Source: Eopsaltria australis (Eukaryota > Chordata > Aves > Passeriformes > Petroicidae). Taken from it: a DNA stretch of 64,000 bases. Below the pieces are notes generated by a model. It did not search any database. It was given only the letters and a program-made list of their open reading frames with translations, and was not told where the DNA came from. Shown piece by piece: positions 51,717 through 64,000 of the stretch. The stretch spans positions 2,418,001-2,482,000 of the forward strand of contig JAVTVJ010000118.1 of assembly GCA_034509425.1 (NCBI GenBank), read 5' to 3'. Position numbers and translations under genes: made by a program. Within the stretch, counting starts at the first letter, position 1. Every line of letters begins with the position of its first letter.

Positions 51717-54700
51717 ATACGCAGGCATCTTTTCCCTAAATGCATAATAGGCCTCTATTTTATACTTAAAAGATTATTAAAGGAAGAAGATCGATTGTTT
51801 GTTTGTTTTCAGTTTTTTTTTTCGATTATCATACTCTCAGTTCCTATGGTTGATTTACTTCCTCCCTTTTCTTCTGAAGCATGTGTACTTGTGGGTTCAC
51901 ACATGCACTCACCTACTCTCCCAATCTATCCCTCTCAATGCTGGCAGTCTTTATTATTTGTGGAAGAAAAATGAAATGTTGCATGGCTTGCAAGTAATTT
52001 AACTTTTAAGTGTTCCAGACATTGCCCTTGTTACTGCAGTGCATGTTTATTTATGGATGTATTTGTCTTACGGAGATGGAAAAAGTCATTGAAATTCCAT
52101 GCAAAAAGTAACCTGGTCAAGGTTTGCTTTCACTTAAGGTATCTTAATGATTGGAAGAGGAAAGAAGAATTATAATTAGTTCTTAGTCTTTGGGGTACTC
52201 TTCTTGGGGGGTGGAGGGGGGGTGGAGAGGTAGGAATACTTTTTTTTTTCTTGCATTTGTCTTGGTAATGTATCAAGTAGCTGCTAAGGGACTTGATGAA
52301 ATGTGATGCAGAATAATGAATTATGCTCTGCAGCCTTCTTTGCTTCTACGTGAGGTGAGTGTGTAAGCACAAAGAGACTGGTGCACCTCCAAATTCAAAA
52401 AAGCATTATATTCAGATTAGCAGGTCACTGGAGATGCGTTGCTAATTGTTTTAGGGAACTCATTATGGATATTATCACATATTAATTATGCATGGTAAGA
52501 AGGAAAAAAGAAGGGGAAAATCCTTGTTTTGTGATAACTTGCTCACTGAGTTATCTTTTCTTTCTTTAAAGACCTTGAGCATTTTCTTAGAGACGCCAAA
52601 CAGCAGTCACTGAATAATTAGATTCTAATTAACAAGAATTTTCACAAAAAAATGGTTTTAATGTCTTTTGAGTTACAGCAAGCATGAATAAATCCTCTTT
52701 CAATAAGATCTAGTATACTGATCCTCTCTGTATCTGGAGTTACCTTTGTAATCACCCAGAGCTTGTTGTAACAGTGGTTTTCAGCAGTTTCAGGATTAAG
52801 AATGAAGACTGAAAGAAGGAATTGCATTGTTGGCAATATTTTTTGGTTGCTTCTTTGTAAATTACCGTCATGGGGAAACCTCTGGAAACCTTTGAAAGAT
52901 TACAGTCTTACAGTGTTTTTTTAATGCACTAAGACTAGGGAATGGTGAGTTTGTTTTTTTGCTGTTTGTTTGTTTAAATTATGTGTTCTTTGTGGAGGTA
53001 TGGTTGTAGACAATTTTCAGAGACCTGGTGTTACATGATAGCGTTCTTCTTATTCTGTTGTGTGATAAAAATTTGTAAGTCTGTCTTTTGGCATGGTTGC
53101 AGAAAACCTACATACAGAACCACCAATTAACACTGGTAAATTATTTATAGTCTAAACAGGGCAAAGCTTTTTGCTTAGACTGATTGCTGCATCACAAAAT
53201 AAGCGCACTTAGAAGGTGATTACAAAGTGTACTCCAGAAAGCAGTGTTGGAGATTTTTTTCATTATTATTGTGATAGGTGTTATAAAGATGAAAGAGCTT
53301 GTAGTATGCAAAAGAACTGACAACATGAAGACTTGTCTGCTAAAAAAGCATACTTAACATTTCCATTTCAGCATCTTTTTATCTTAGAATAATAGCATTA
53401 TTCAAAGCCAAGAAGGAAATGTTTCAAGTTAAACTTCAGTAAGACTGAAGTGACTCTGATTTAAAGAATACAATTCCAAATGGTGGCAGAAATGCTGCCT
53501 TCTTATTCCATTAAAAAAGCTTTTCATTTTTGTCTAAATGATACTGAATATAGGAATTGCTGTTCATGCTCAGATTCAGTGTCCAGCTTATTTGGTACCA
53601 TCTCTGATGACAGCTAATAATCACAGCTTAATAATCACCTTTTTGCTAGAGAGGGTTAATTTATCCACTTAAATTCTGTTGCTCCCATATCAAGTTGTTT
53701 TTAACAAAAACAGACAAAAAAATAGGCTGTCATAACCCTTCCACTGGATCTGTGGTTTTTCTTGATACTGGTGTGTGCCTGAGACAATTCTGTATATACT
53801 GCATATGTTCCAATGTCAGCTTTTTATATGTTATGAGTGAGAAAGTTAAGAAGTAATTGATCTGCCACACAGTATTGTAAATGCTGCTTTTTAATTTTTG
53901 CCACATAAATTAAGCTCTTTAGAGCTGTTCAAAACCTCACCATCTGAAAGGGTTGTGTTTGGAATTTTTTGTGGGGGTGAGGGCAGTGATATCGTTGTTT
54001 ATTTGGGGTTTTTTTCTCTTCATAAACATTCTGATTGCATTTCTTCATATTCTTCCTATCACAAACAGTTTAACAGAATAATGTCTGTGGGATATAGTAC
54101 ATAGAGCATTCCAGATGAGACCATTTTATATATTTCTGTGAATATAAACAATATCACCCAAGCTCTAAGTTTTCATTGAGCTGATCATCCAGGTTCTGAG
54201 TTCTCACTGAGCTGCTTACAGTGATGTCCAGTACTTAAACCAAATGTTAGAAAATGTATGTCATTTATTTTCTTCTAGCTAATGTGTACTGCTACATGTC
54301 TTGGCCATTTTATTTCATTTGACACTTAACTTCCCAGTAGACTACTTTGTCACTCCAAAGTTCTTACAGATATTATCTCAGATGACCTACAAAACTTGGT
54401 GTTATCAGCAGATTTTACCTGGTATAGAGATAAGGATTACTAGTCAATACTTTCCTGAATAGCACCAGAATTATTTTAAAATGCAACTGCAACTATTTTC
54501 TAAGATAGTGGCATGGTAATGGAAATTAGTAACTCCTTCGCTTGATAGGTTAGTTGCTTCAAAGCCTCAAGGTTTTGCTGACTAGCAAAGACTAGTTGAT
54601 GAGATTTCATCCCTTGCTGAAAATATCTTCTGTTACAGAACATGCTTTCCTCCATTAGGAAATTGTCCTCTTTCTCTTGAACAGACACCTGATTGTGGTG

Positions 54701-57329
54701 GTGTATTCAGTTTGTCTCCAGAACATATTATTACATCCTGTAGCTTAGACTGGAGACATTAGAGATTGCCTATTGTCCTGAACTTCAGAACTATTACAGA
54801 CTCAAAATATTACTGATTTGAAAAAGTGTCACAGGCAAAAAGCATAATAGTATGTAACTTATCTTACTGCTTTTCACTTTCAATAAAGCAGTTGTCCCAA
54901 GCAAATTAAAACAGAACTTTTCATTTTACAAAGAATGATCATGTATCTGAGGTAGAATGCATTTGCAGTCTTTAGATTAGCTACGATATGTCATTTGAAG
55001 ACTGATATCAGTTGTGAGTTTTTAAATTTCCAGGCCAAAATTTTTCATTGAGAAGATTTTTTTTTTTTTTTAATTTCAGCAAAAAATGTTTGCAGTCTTT
55101 TTAAGATGTTCCTCAGAAGATAATATTTTTTGCAAGTATTGTGATAAGTAGTACAATGGTCATACGATAATTCCATGAAGAGTTATATTGTGTAGAGTAG
55201 GTGTTTGAAGTTTGGAAAGGTGGAATTCCTGTAGTCAGGTGTTCTAGAAGTCAGGAATAATGCTATGACTCTACCATACTACGACCACCACTGCATCTGG
55301 GAACGGTTCCCTGGTTTCCTGATGTTTATGTGCTTCTCAGTGTGGTCATCATATTTACATTTAAGCACACATTAAACCATGAGGGCATAAAAGGCATCAT
55401 ATTAATCTGTGCTGGATCACAGGCATGGAGCCTGCTCTGGACAACTGTTGGAGCACTATGAAATAAATGTAAACATTTAAGACTATGAGAAGTACAGATG
55501 TAGCTTGTAAAAACTAACCACTATACACACACACTGATTGCATTTATTTAATGAACATTGTGGCTTTTTTAGATTCCAATTTCTTTGTTTTAAATGGGAA
55601 GCAAGTATAGTCCCTCAATTCTCCTCAGAGTTAAAGAGTTAACAGAGGTCATTCCTGATAGAAATAAGAAGTAAATCAGACAGCTCTGCTTTCAGCTGTG
55701 TTCTCTGCTGCCCTGATCCAACAAGGAGCAAAAGCGATTTAAGCAAGACAAATTTTAGTTAATAGCCCAGCAATAAGAAAGGGAGGAAGGAGAGCATGTA
55801 CAAATGATTCCTGAAAGAGAGTATTTTTAAATATACTGCTGGAGAAGGATGAAGAATGTAGGCATGAAGATTGTACAAGGCACAAAGGTCAGCATGATAT
55901 AAGACATACAGCTGAAAGTGGGAGAAAGAGATAAAGAATGCAATTACGTGAAAGGACAGAAGATGTCTAGGGAGTAGAAGGAAATAAAAGCAAGACATTA
56001 GTAATTGTGGGTAAGACAATATAGGGCCTTGAAGGTGAAAATGAAAACTTGAATTTGTAACAGCACTAAGTAATCTATATACCTTCATTATAAATTATAA
56101 AGAGTTAATAGTGTGCAGTAGCCCATTTGTCCTTACAGCTTTCTCAAGCATATTTTAGGGAGTGTAGATGAAGAGTGAGGAAATAGTCTATAAGTTAATG
56201 ATGTATATACTGAAATAGTAAAAGCATTTACTTTTTTGAGACTAAGCATTCTGTCTCAAGAGGACTGGTAGATGATGTGACAGGCCTAACATTACAGCAA
56301 AAACTCTTCAAACATTTAGGATGCTACATGTCTAAATTTAAAATATGAAGATAGTGGAAAGAAGAGTCAGCTGCAAATGTGCACTTAGGCATGTCTCTCA
56401 AAGTAAAGACGTTTTCTTTAGAAACACTGACGTCAGAGTTTCATCTTCTATTCTAGTATTGCATTAGCTAGTAATTCTAAAGTGGTTGGACAATTTATTA
56501 CTGTCCCTTTCTCCTGTCATTTGATTTTTTTCTTATCATCTTAGCAATCACTTGAAGAGCAATATGCTTGAAAGATGATTGTTGACTGAGTAGGCTGGTG
56601 GAAAACTGTTTTAGTGATATCTTTGTGTTTACAGCTCCTCTTTACAGCCTCTTTACAGCTGATATTAGTAAATGACAGCCTTAATTTTCTTTAAGATGAT
56701 TAATATTTAGTGGAGTAACTTTCTTGTGTCTTTGATTTTATTTGAATAGTACAATACTAATGAATGGTGAATAAAACGTTCCATAAGTTGAATACTTAGA
56801 AAAGGCCTTCAGTGTAGTTTTTCTCAGAAATTTTGAAATGTGTCTATTATTTGCTAGAACAATTCAGTCTCACCAGCTTTCACACCATTTTTAAAAATCT
56901 GTCAGTTGAGTCCTTAGCTTCTCTGTCTGAGTTGAGTATGTGATCTGGCTTTGTGTAAAGTGATTACTAGTAAGAGCTTCAGGCTCAATGTCAGTCCAAG
57001 GATGAAGAAATCCATCAAAGAATGCTGTATTTTAATAAAAGGATTTCAGTTACTCGGCAGTATAAAGACATAATAATGCTTGTGACATGCTGTGGTGTAT
57101 TGCTTTAGGATCACACTGAACATTGGAATAATAGCAGCATTGAGAAGAAAGGAAAAATAGGATATCTGATTTGAGCATCACTTTTTCTTCTATTGATTTC
57201 TATTTTTAGCGTAGTGTGTGGCATGTCAGGCCCTGGTTATAAAGACCTGTAAAGAGAAACTACTTGGATTCCTGGTCTTACATGTTAGGAATCAAGCAGC
57301 ATGTGAAGCATAAATGTGCATAGGATTGG
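51717..57329 (+). other. PUDP: PUDP intron 3, unannotated stretch
   Basis: This is AT-rich intronic sequence, with a G-rich patch at about 52205-52232 and an imperfect local duplication near 54157-54220 ('gagctgatcatccaggttct' region). No exon or known repeat was recognised. Confidence 0.65.
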
Positions 57330-58330
57330 ATAGATCCTATGGAAGATTCGCTACTGGATGCAGATGTTGGGGTTTGTGTTAAAGCTTGCTTGCAGACCCA
57401 CAAAAGAGCTGAGAGAGGTTACAGCAGGTGGGGGATCCCAAATCACACCTTCCCAACAGTTCCCACACCTTTCACAGAAGTCATCATCCCATCAGGTGCC
57501 CATCTCCATATGGCCAGGGCAGCGCAGAGTCCCAAAGGTGGACAGGAGCCCAGATTAAGGACTCAGGGAGGAACAGCCTGTTTGGGCCCTCCCAGGGCTG
57601 TCCCAGAAGCACTATCAGGGTGAATCAGTGCTGGATCAGTCCTTTTGGACTGAGGGGAGATGCTGCCTAGGGCATGGCAGTCAGTATGGGATGCACAGGA
57701 GGAAAACTTGGGGTTTGATCAGGATTCATTACAGGGAAATAGAGGCATAAAGGGATAAAAAAAACATTTGATGTGTAAATAGATGACATATTTGTCTGGT
57801 CATGCACAGCTCCTTACCAGTGCAGTGTGTCCTGTGTTTGCAAATTCCACTTCTAACTCTCCCTGGCTGAAGGGCATCTGATCTGTGGTCTCTGTGTGTG
57901 TGGCCAGCAACTGGAACCAGACCCTGGCAGAGGCCCATGTATTCATGGTGCCAGCAGCTGGAGTGAGCATGGATCTGGGTGCTGGCATCGGGGCAAAATG
58001 AGGTCTTAGCCCCCTGTCTGGGACTGCAGGTCACAGGGGCCCAGCCCAGGCATCTGCAGAGCCAGTGGTCAGGCTGACTGCAAGCATGTGAGCACTAGAG
58101 AAGAGGCAGCTGAACAACCCTGTGGATCCTTGCGAGTGCTGAGTATACCTGCATTGATCTGTGTGTCTAGCCTTATGTATATAGATGCATATATATTTAT
58201 TTATGTGTGTGTTTGCTAGTGCCTGCTGGGAGATACGTGCTTGCTACTGTTTGGGTTGGGGGCATGGAGCTGTGGCTGCCTCCCCTTTGTCAGGCTATTA
58301 GATGAGGCTCTATCTCCAAACAGCAGTAGC
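57330..58330. other. GC-richer unidentified block, possibly an old repeat
   Basis: Base composition shifts abruptly from AT-rich to roughly balanced or GC-rich, with many CAG/CTG-type words, and ends in a TA/TG-rich patch (58170-58215). Several overlapping open frames occur (for example 57339-57623 plus and 57729-58034 minus), but none shows a recognisable domain. The abrupt edges suggest an inserted element, perhaps an ERV remnant. The family is not recognised. Confidence 0.35.
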
Positions 58331-59319
58331 CCATTCCCTAGCATCTCATATTTCTCTCTATAAAGGAAGACAGTATAACCTGATCATGTTCCAGGTAGGT
58401 ATCATGCTCCTTCTGTTTCAGTCTCCTGGTAAACCACCTCCTTTCTAAACATCTCTCAGAGCCTTTTCAGCTGAGTTGCATAGCAGAAAATACGCAAAGT
58501 AAACATGGAGCTGTGCCCCTATTCTGTTTCCCCTTCCCCTCTCATCCATGTTGCCCAAAGGTGGGGGATTTTTTTTCAGTTGAGGTAGTCACCGTAAAAG
58601 CCTGTTTTAATTTTGAACTTCATACTTTTTATATATTTGTGCAAATAAGTTTGTAAGTACGTCTTTCTTTTTCACTTAGAATTTCTCTTACTACCATGCC
58701 TTCCTTCTTGCTTCAAGAGGAAGAAAAGGAATAGATTGTTTAAGGAGAACCTGGATTTTTCTGTTTACAGAGCAATAAATGTTCTGAAATGAACTGCAGT
58801 TGTATATGTTGTTAAATTGCTTTTGTTTGACAGGTTAATAAATCTTAGTCGAAAGTCTGAATGACTAGAGATATTAAAAGCTTGTGTTGCCTGACAAAAC
58901 CAAACAAGCCAACCATCTTTTTGCATTTCTTTATAAATACAGCAAAGGGCTCAGCATTATTTCAGTTGACCATAGCTCTCATTTTATTTGCAAAGCCTTT
59001 GTCTATGGGTCTTCCACACAGTTTGTACCTTTGGCTTTTTTGGGTGGGTTTTGTTTGTTTGTTTGTTTTTTGGTGTGGAAAACATAAACCAAAATCACCT
59101 TAATTGGCAAATGTTTAAAATGCTGTAATTCTTCAACAAATATACATGTTCATGGTGCAGACACCTTCCATTAACTTTTGCAGCTATGAACAAGCCTAGG
59201 AATTTTAGAGAATTTGAATCTGTTTTCAAACTTATACCTATGTCGATCTTGTGAGGTCATCTGCTATGTCACTTTCATGCATAGACATACGAGACAAATC
59301 TATCCTATATTCACCCTGC

Positions 59320-60010
59320 AATAAGGATCCTTCCAGCAGCTGGATTTAGGTACTCAGTTGTCCCTGGATGCCAGTCTTGTGCTCCATCATTCCACAGAGT
59401 CTCTCGTGTGCACACACAGACAGATCTCTTGGACAGCCCCAGATGCCACAGTCTTTACAGCAGCTGGTCAAGGCTACCCTGTGCCTACTCTCCCTCCAAG
59501 AGCCAGGACTGACTGTGCTCTTGCCCATAGGGTCATGCCTGGCTTCCAGGACACTTCACCTACTTGCCAGCTACTCCAGCATGCTATTTACTAACCCTCA
59601 CAGCCTCACTTGCACACCCACCCTCACTGCAGGTGCTGCGTTATGGGCACGTGGGACTCCTGGTGCCATGGCAGGACTGACACTGAGACTGTGTGTGCAC
59701 AGTAGTGGGCCCTTGCCCAGGAAAACCATTAGAAATGGAGTTAGTTGGAGGACCCATGGAGCTTCTGTTGGCATGTCTGTGTGGATCTGGCCTTGTGGCA
59801 CCAGGAGTGGCTGGAGCAGGACCTCACGGGGCTGGTGGGGCTCATCATGCCCCATCAGGTAGCACAAGAATGAGCTTCTGGTAGGCTGATGACTGCTGTG
59901 GTGTGTCTGGAAGCAGCTGGCCAGGGTGTCTCAGGCTCCCCCACCTGCCCTTGCTGTTCCTGCCATTCTCCTTCCTCTGTGCAGTTATATCGCATAAGCT
60001 AATGTGTATG
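59320..60010. other. Second GC-richer unidentified block
   Basis: This block is similar in composition to 57330-58330 and likewise ends in a TATGTG-rich patch (about 60000-60030). It contains the longest plus-strand open frame of the window (59368-59862, 164 codons), but the translation is low in recognisable motifs and overlaps open frames on both strands, as GC-rich non-coding DNA often does. It is probably an old mobile-element remnant; the family is unknown. Confidence 0.35.
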
Positions 60011-60030
60011 TGCCTATATGTATGTATTTC

Positions 60031-61869
60031 TGCATATGAAAATGTACACAACCCCCTCTGTAGAAACTTGGCAATTTTAAATGCTTATGTTCCATACATA
60101 GTCTTTTGGACTTAGTAGGTAATATGGTGTTTCATAACCACAGAATATTTGGAAGGAAATATTCTTAAGATCAGCCTACCTGAACTGTGTTCTTTTTCTT
60201 CAAGGAAGGTGGCTAGGAAGTCGACCAAAGCAGGGAGAAAAACTGTTTTAGTTTATAGGGGAAGCAGCAAAACATGAAGAGAACTTTGGCAGAAAGCCTG
60301 TGTCACTACCACTGCAAAGCACAAGAACATCTGATTGAGAGAAGTATTTTGTGTCATGAGCAACATCTTTGCTTTTCATCAAGGTGCAAGATACTGGGTA
60401 TCTATATGAACTAGCTCAAAAGGACAGTTGTCACTTGATTTTGTAAGATTTTCTTCTTGCTTCTTTTGGTAACAAAATGTGACCTAGTTGAGCTTATAGT
60501 AACAGTATTTCTAGACAGAGTAATTGTTTCTTTCCAGTTTTAATCCATCATCTTGATATCCAGTAGAACGACCTGTTAAATTCCTACGTTTGTTGTCAGT
60601 GAGGAGACTGTTCTCTATGGCTTCAATAGTATTGAAGTGTTTTTCCTGCAGATGCAGGGTCAACAGAGAAAATAGAATTTTTAGTGTCTTTTCTCATAGT
60701 CTTCTGCTTGCTAAGACTAGAACTTACAAACCTTTGAAGACTATGAAACAGGTGCTTTTAGCCATACCTTCAAGATCTGCAGATCCAAAACATAAATCCC
60801 AGAGTCAGTCTTTACGTGTGGATGAGATTTTCAGTCCTCAGCTTTCAGACATATTCGCTATTTGATTTATCAATTTTCTCCATTCAGCAATGAATCTTAC
60901 CTATAGCTCACTAGAAGCAGCTGGAATCAATTAGCGAAGACTTGAAATATATTAGAAACCACTACAACTTCTAAAAAAACAAAAAAGGAGAAAAAAATCA
61001 CTGAAACCATTTCTATGCTGAAACACAAATCTTGAGATTCTCTTTTGCTTGTTCATCTGACAGGCAGCCTGTCCTCTTTTATTTTTTGTAGTCACAGCAT
61101 ATTTTACCTGGTAGCCAGAACATATAATTCAGTGGATGGTGTGGCAGTGATACTTTGTCACCTTGACACACCTGCTGCAATCTGGTTTCCCTAGGGAATC
61201 CTTATGTAATGTCTGGGTGCAGAAGCTTCCAAGTTACCAGTAAAATGCTGCTTGTAGCACTCACCTGGTTCTCAGTTTATCCAGATTCTTTGCAATATCT
61301 TGGCATCTATTTCTGAACTGATTGTATTACTGTATTAGAGGTACTTTCTTTCAGGCCATGTGTTGTGATGGTTAGAGCACTGTAAAATCACTCTTTCCAG
61401 TATGCCCAATCTAATCAATATACAAATACACATAATTTGTTTTTAAATAGGAGAAAAGAAGAATAGACTGTGCTTACACAGAAACGACTTGGATTTTTTT
61501 CCCAAACAAGTGTGTGTTATAAGCACATTAACTCTCATTCAGGTGCTTCTCTGTAATTTGACTGCAGGCATTAGTAGAGAAGGCAATTTGTCTTTGACTT
61601 AAATGTGAAGAAATGTTTATATCAGCATTGGGGTGACTGAGACACTTCCTAATGGAGTATTTTGTATTCTCATCATGGGTTTTCTAATGGTCACTTAGCA
61701 ATAAGTTTTGTCTGTATTTTTTGCACATTTGTCATTCAGGCCTTTAAATTTAGAAGCTCCATTGCAGTGCCATCTGTCCCTGCACCAGTGAGTCTAGCTG
61801 CACACTTTTGAACAGGAAAGAAAACCCAATTGATTTCCTGTGGTCAGAAAGAAAGGTAATTACGATGTC
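60031..61869 (+). other. PUDP: PUDP intron 3, unannotated stretch
   Basis: This is AT-rich intronic sequence. No exon or repeat was recognised. Confidence 0.65.
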
Positions 61870-62480
61870 TAGTCGACACCAAGTTGACCATGAGCCAGCA
61901 ATGTGCCATTGCAGCAAAGGTGGCTGATAAGGAGGAGATTTGCCAGCAGATTGAGGCAATTGATCCTGTCCCTGTACTCAGCACTGGTGAGGCCATACCT
62001 GGAAAATACTGGGTACAGTTCTGCACTTGCCAGTACAAGAGACTGAGCTGATATTGAGCTAGTGGAGGGAGTCCAGCAAAGGGACTCCAAGATAATTAGG
62101 GGACTTCAGCACATCGCATTTGAAGAAAGACAAAGTGGGCTGGGACTACTTAGCTTGGAGAAGAGAAGGCTTAGGACAACATTAATGTAAGTAAATACAT
62201 GAAGGGAGAATGCAAAGAGCCAGACACTTTTAGTAGGGCCCTATGACAGAACCAGAGGCAATAGACACAAACTGAAAGGCAGGAGGTTCCCTCTGAGCAT
62301 CAGGAAACTCTTTTTCACCATACTGAGCACTGTTGCAGGTTACCCAGAGAGGTGGTGGAGTCTCTCTCCCTGGAGATACTCTAACACCATCTGGATCTTG
62401 TCCTGGGCTGTAGGTGTCCCTGCTTTGAGCAGGGGGTTGGCCCAGGTGACCTTCAGAGGTTGTTTCCAATCTCAGTCATG
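61870..62480 (+). mobile_element. CR1 LINE 3' portion
   Basis: The sequence follows CR1 through 'gaccatgagccagcaatgtg', 'cactggtgaggccatacctg', 'agcttggagaagagaaggct', 'acccagagaggtggtggagt' and 'aggtgaccttcagaggttg'. This is about 600 bases of the C-terminal reverse-transcriptase region and 3' UTR in forward orientation. It contains indels and stops and is inactive. Its tail abuts the inverted SINE at 62478. Confidence 0.93.
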
Positions 62481-62602
62481 GAATCACAGAATATTCTTGA
62501 GTTGGAAGGGACCCACAAGGAGTCCAACTCTTAAGTGAATGGCCCATATGGGGGTCAAACCCATAACCTTGGCATTATTAAGAGCATGCTCTAACCCGCC
62601 AT
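62478..62602 (-). mobile_element. tRNA-Ile-derived SINE with CR1-like tail
   Basis: On the minus strand the first part reads as a decayed tRNA-Ile: GGTTAGAGCAT (D-arm/A-box region), a GCTCTTAATAATGCC segment around the anticodon arm, GGTTATGGGTTTGACCCC (T-arm/B-box), then the acceptor end CCATATGGGCCA. After a short linker it continues with the CR1-type tail ending 'aatattctgtgattc'. A tRNA head plus a LINE tail is the classic SINE layout, with mobilisation by CR1 machinery. It resembles the zebra finch SINE I recall under the name TguSINE1; that naming is from memory. Confidence 0.8.
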
Positions 62603-64000
62603 CCTGGAATCATGTGATTCTGAGTCCATATAATACTTATATATTATTTTCTGTGTGTATGTATATATTATATTTAACCATTCAAATGGTTAAAGGTCAG
62701 CAAATGCAGGATGCTTCAGATCAGCAGATTCACTAAGTGGTGATTCTTACTTTTAATATAAAATCATTATTGTGTTGGATGAACAAGTAGTTTTCACTTA
62801 AGCATATGGCCTGGCAAAGTGTTTTGGGGACTTTGCCCATGAGAGGTTGTTTTACAAGCAAATACGTGGTAGTTTTCCTTTTGAATTAGTCTGCCATCTG
62901 TCAGCTTTATACCTTAATGTTCAATCTGAAGATTATTTGAGGTTGAAATATACAGAATGAGAGGGGTTTTTAGATAAAAATTATATTAAGAAAAGCTTAT
63001 GAGAACTCAAATACTGATGAACTTGTTTCTTTGAAGAACTGAGTACCCAAAAGAAGTTACTCATGGCAGAAGTTGTGTGACAAGCATAGTAACTAGTATC
63101 ATGGCTCTGTTAGTTACTGATCTAATATATATCTTAAACTGAATAAGATAAGTCACAGAGAGATTGTCTGTATGAAGACCATATATACACTGTGTATTTA
63201 TCCACATACGTACATGCACAGAGTTAAACAAGCATGTTTTTCTATTTTTGGTCATTGTTTACTCTGATGCATTCATGTATATTTTGTGTCCCTTATTCCT
63301 TTCATGGAAAGTGAGCTGTTACTCTTCCTATAAGCATGCCTGAGTCAAAATAAGAACTGGAAGCCTTTGGTTGAAGTGACTGTTAGCGTTCTCTTATCTG
63401 GTAGAGCTGGTCTAATAGAAAAATAGGCACAACTTGATAACTGTGTGTCATCAATGCATTTTAAAAAGTGTCTCTATGCAGTATTTAAAGTAGCTAGGTC
63501 ATATTAGGGGAATTTTGACAAAAACATATTGAAATATTTTGAGATTAAGACAACTTTCTACATGTGAATTCATTTTAAGAGTATATTAATTTTCTTATTT
63601 ACATAAATATTTGGGCTTGGAGTTTACAGTAGAAAAAAGTTTTCTAGAGGAATGATTGATTCAAATAGGACTGCTTGATATTCACGGGCTTTCCTTCTCT
63701 GCATTTTTCATAGCTTGAAATACCTAGGTAACTATTGCTTCCCTAAAATAAACAAAGGAAGATGATAAAAACAAGCTAGAGATTAATGTGAAAAAAGACA
63801 ACTTCTCTACTGAAATCTTAAAAAAAAGTACGACTTTTTATTAAACTTTCCTATTAATGCATTATTTTTTTAAAATGTGTTTTGTAGCAATAATAATTGT
63901 ATTGATCTAGTAGAACTTGCGTGAATTTACAGTTAATTCCTTATTCAGGGTTAGGAGAGTGGTTCCATTGACTTAATTATTTCTCATAATAAATAGTTCA
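62603..64000 (+). other. PUDP: PUDP intron 3, end of window
   Basis: This is AT-rich sequence to the window edge. I looked for a phase-0 exon encoding the motif IV segment (V-F-E-D-A-P-N-G-like) and found none. Confidence 0.65.

Noticed and set aside
59368..59862. 164-codon plus-strand frame, the longest in the window
   Set aside because: It overlaps other open frames on both strands in GC-richer DNA, has no recognisable motif and starts without context; most likely chance.
62539..62602. Functional tRNA-Ile gene
   Set aside because: The minus-strand tRNA-like part is mutated in the stems, lacks an intact 5' acceptor half and continues into a CR1-type tail, so it is a SINE head.
1..64000. 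CRISPR arrays, operons, bacterial mobile systems or a novel defence locus
   Set aside because: The introns with vertebrate splice signals, CR1 elements and LTRs show this is bird nuclear DNA, and no regularly spaced repeats or gene clusters are present.

Overview
This is vertebrate nuclear DNA, almost certainly avian. It carries many CR1 LINE 3' ends in both orientations, bird-type endogenous retroviral solo LTRs, and one tRNA-Ile-headed SINE with a CR1-like tail. From memory, that SINE resembles the type described in zebra finch, so a songbird or close relative is more likely than a chicken. This lineage call is an inference. Coding density is very low: one protein-coding gene is recognised, spread over introns of tens of kilobases.

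Layout. Bases 1-5100 are AT-rich intergenic DNA with nothing recognised. Bases 5105-5617 look like a possible terminal exon of a minus-strand transcript, with acceptor, short open tail, stop and AATAAA. A CR1 fragment (6037-6192) lies just upstream of a CpG island (about 6240-6745). The island holds the promoter and first exon of PUDP (pseudouridine-5'-phosphatase, formerly HDHD1), a HAD-superfamily hydrolase. PUDP exon 1 coding is 6432-6513, exon 2 is 32036-32254 and exon 3 is 43281-43510. Together they encode residues 1-177 in one continuous frame. The last exon, which should carry HAD motif IV, was not found and presumably lies beyond 64000.

Intron 1 (25.5 kb) contains CR1 fragments and two LTRs (about 19690-20400 minus; about 22665-23444 plus). 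Intron 2 (11.0 kb) contains a well-preserved solo LTR (34739-35314) and two small CR1 pieces. Intron 3 (more than 20 kb in view) contains a decayed CR1 with part of its reverse transcriptase (46740-47695), a probable minus-strand LTR (51244-51716), two GC-richer unidentified blocks (57330-58330 and 59320-60010), and a CR1 3' end abutting the SINE (61870-62602).

I see no operon, CRISPR array, RNA gene or novel multi-gene system. The most interesting items are the possible divergent transcript at the PUDP promoter, the tRNA-derived SINE, and the unidentified GC-rich blocks. Repeat family names were recognised from memory and were not searched.
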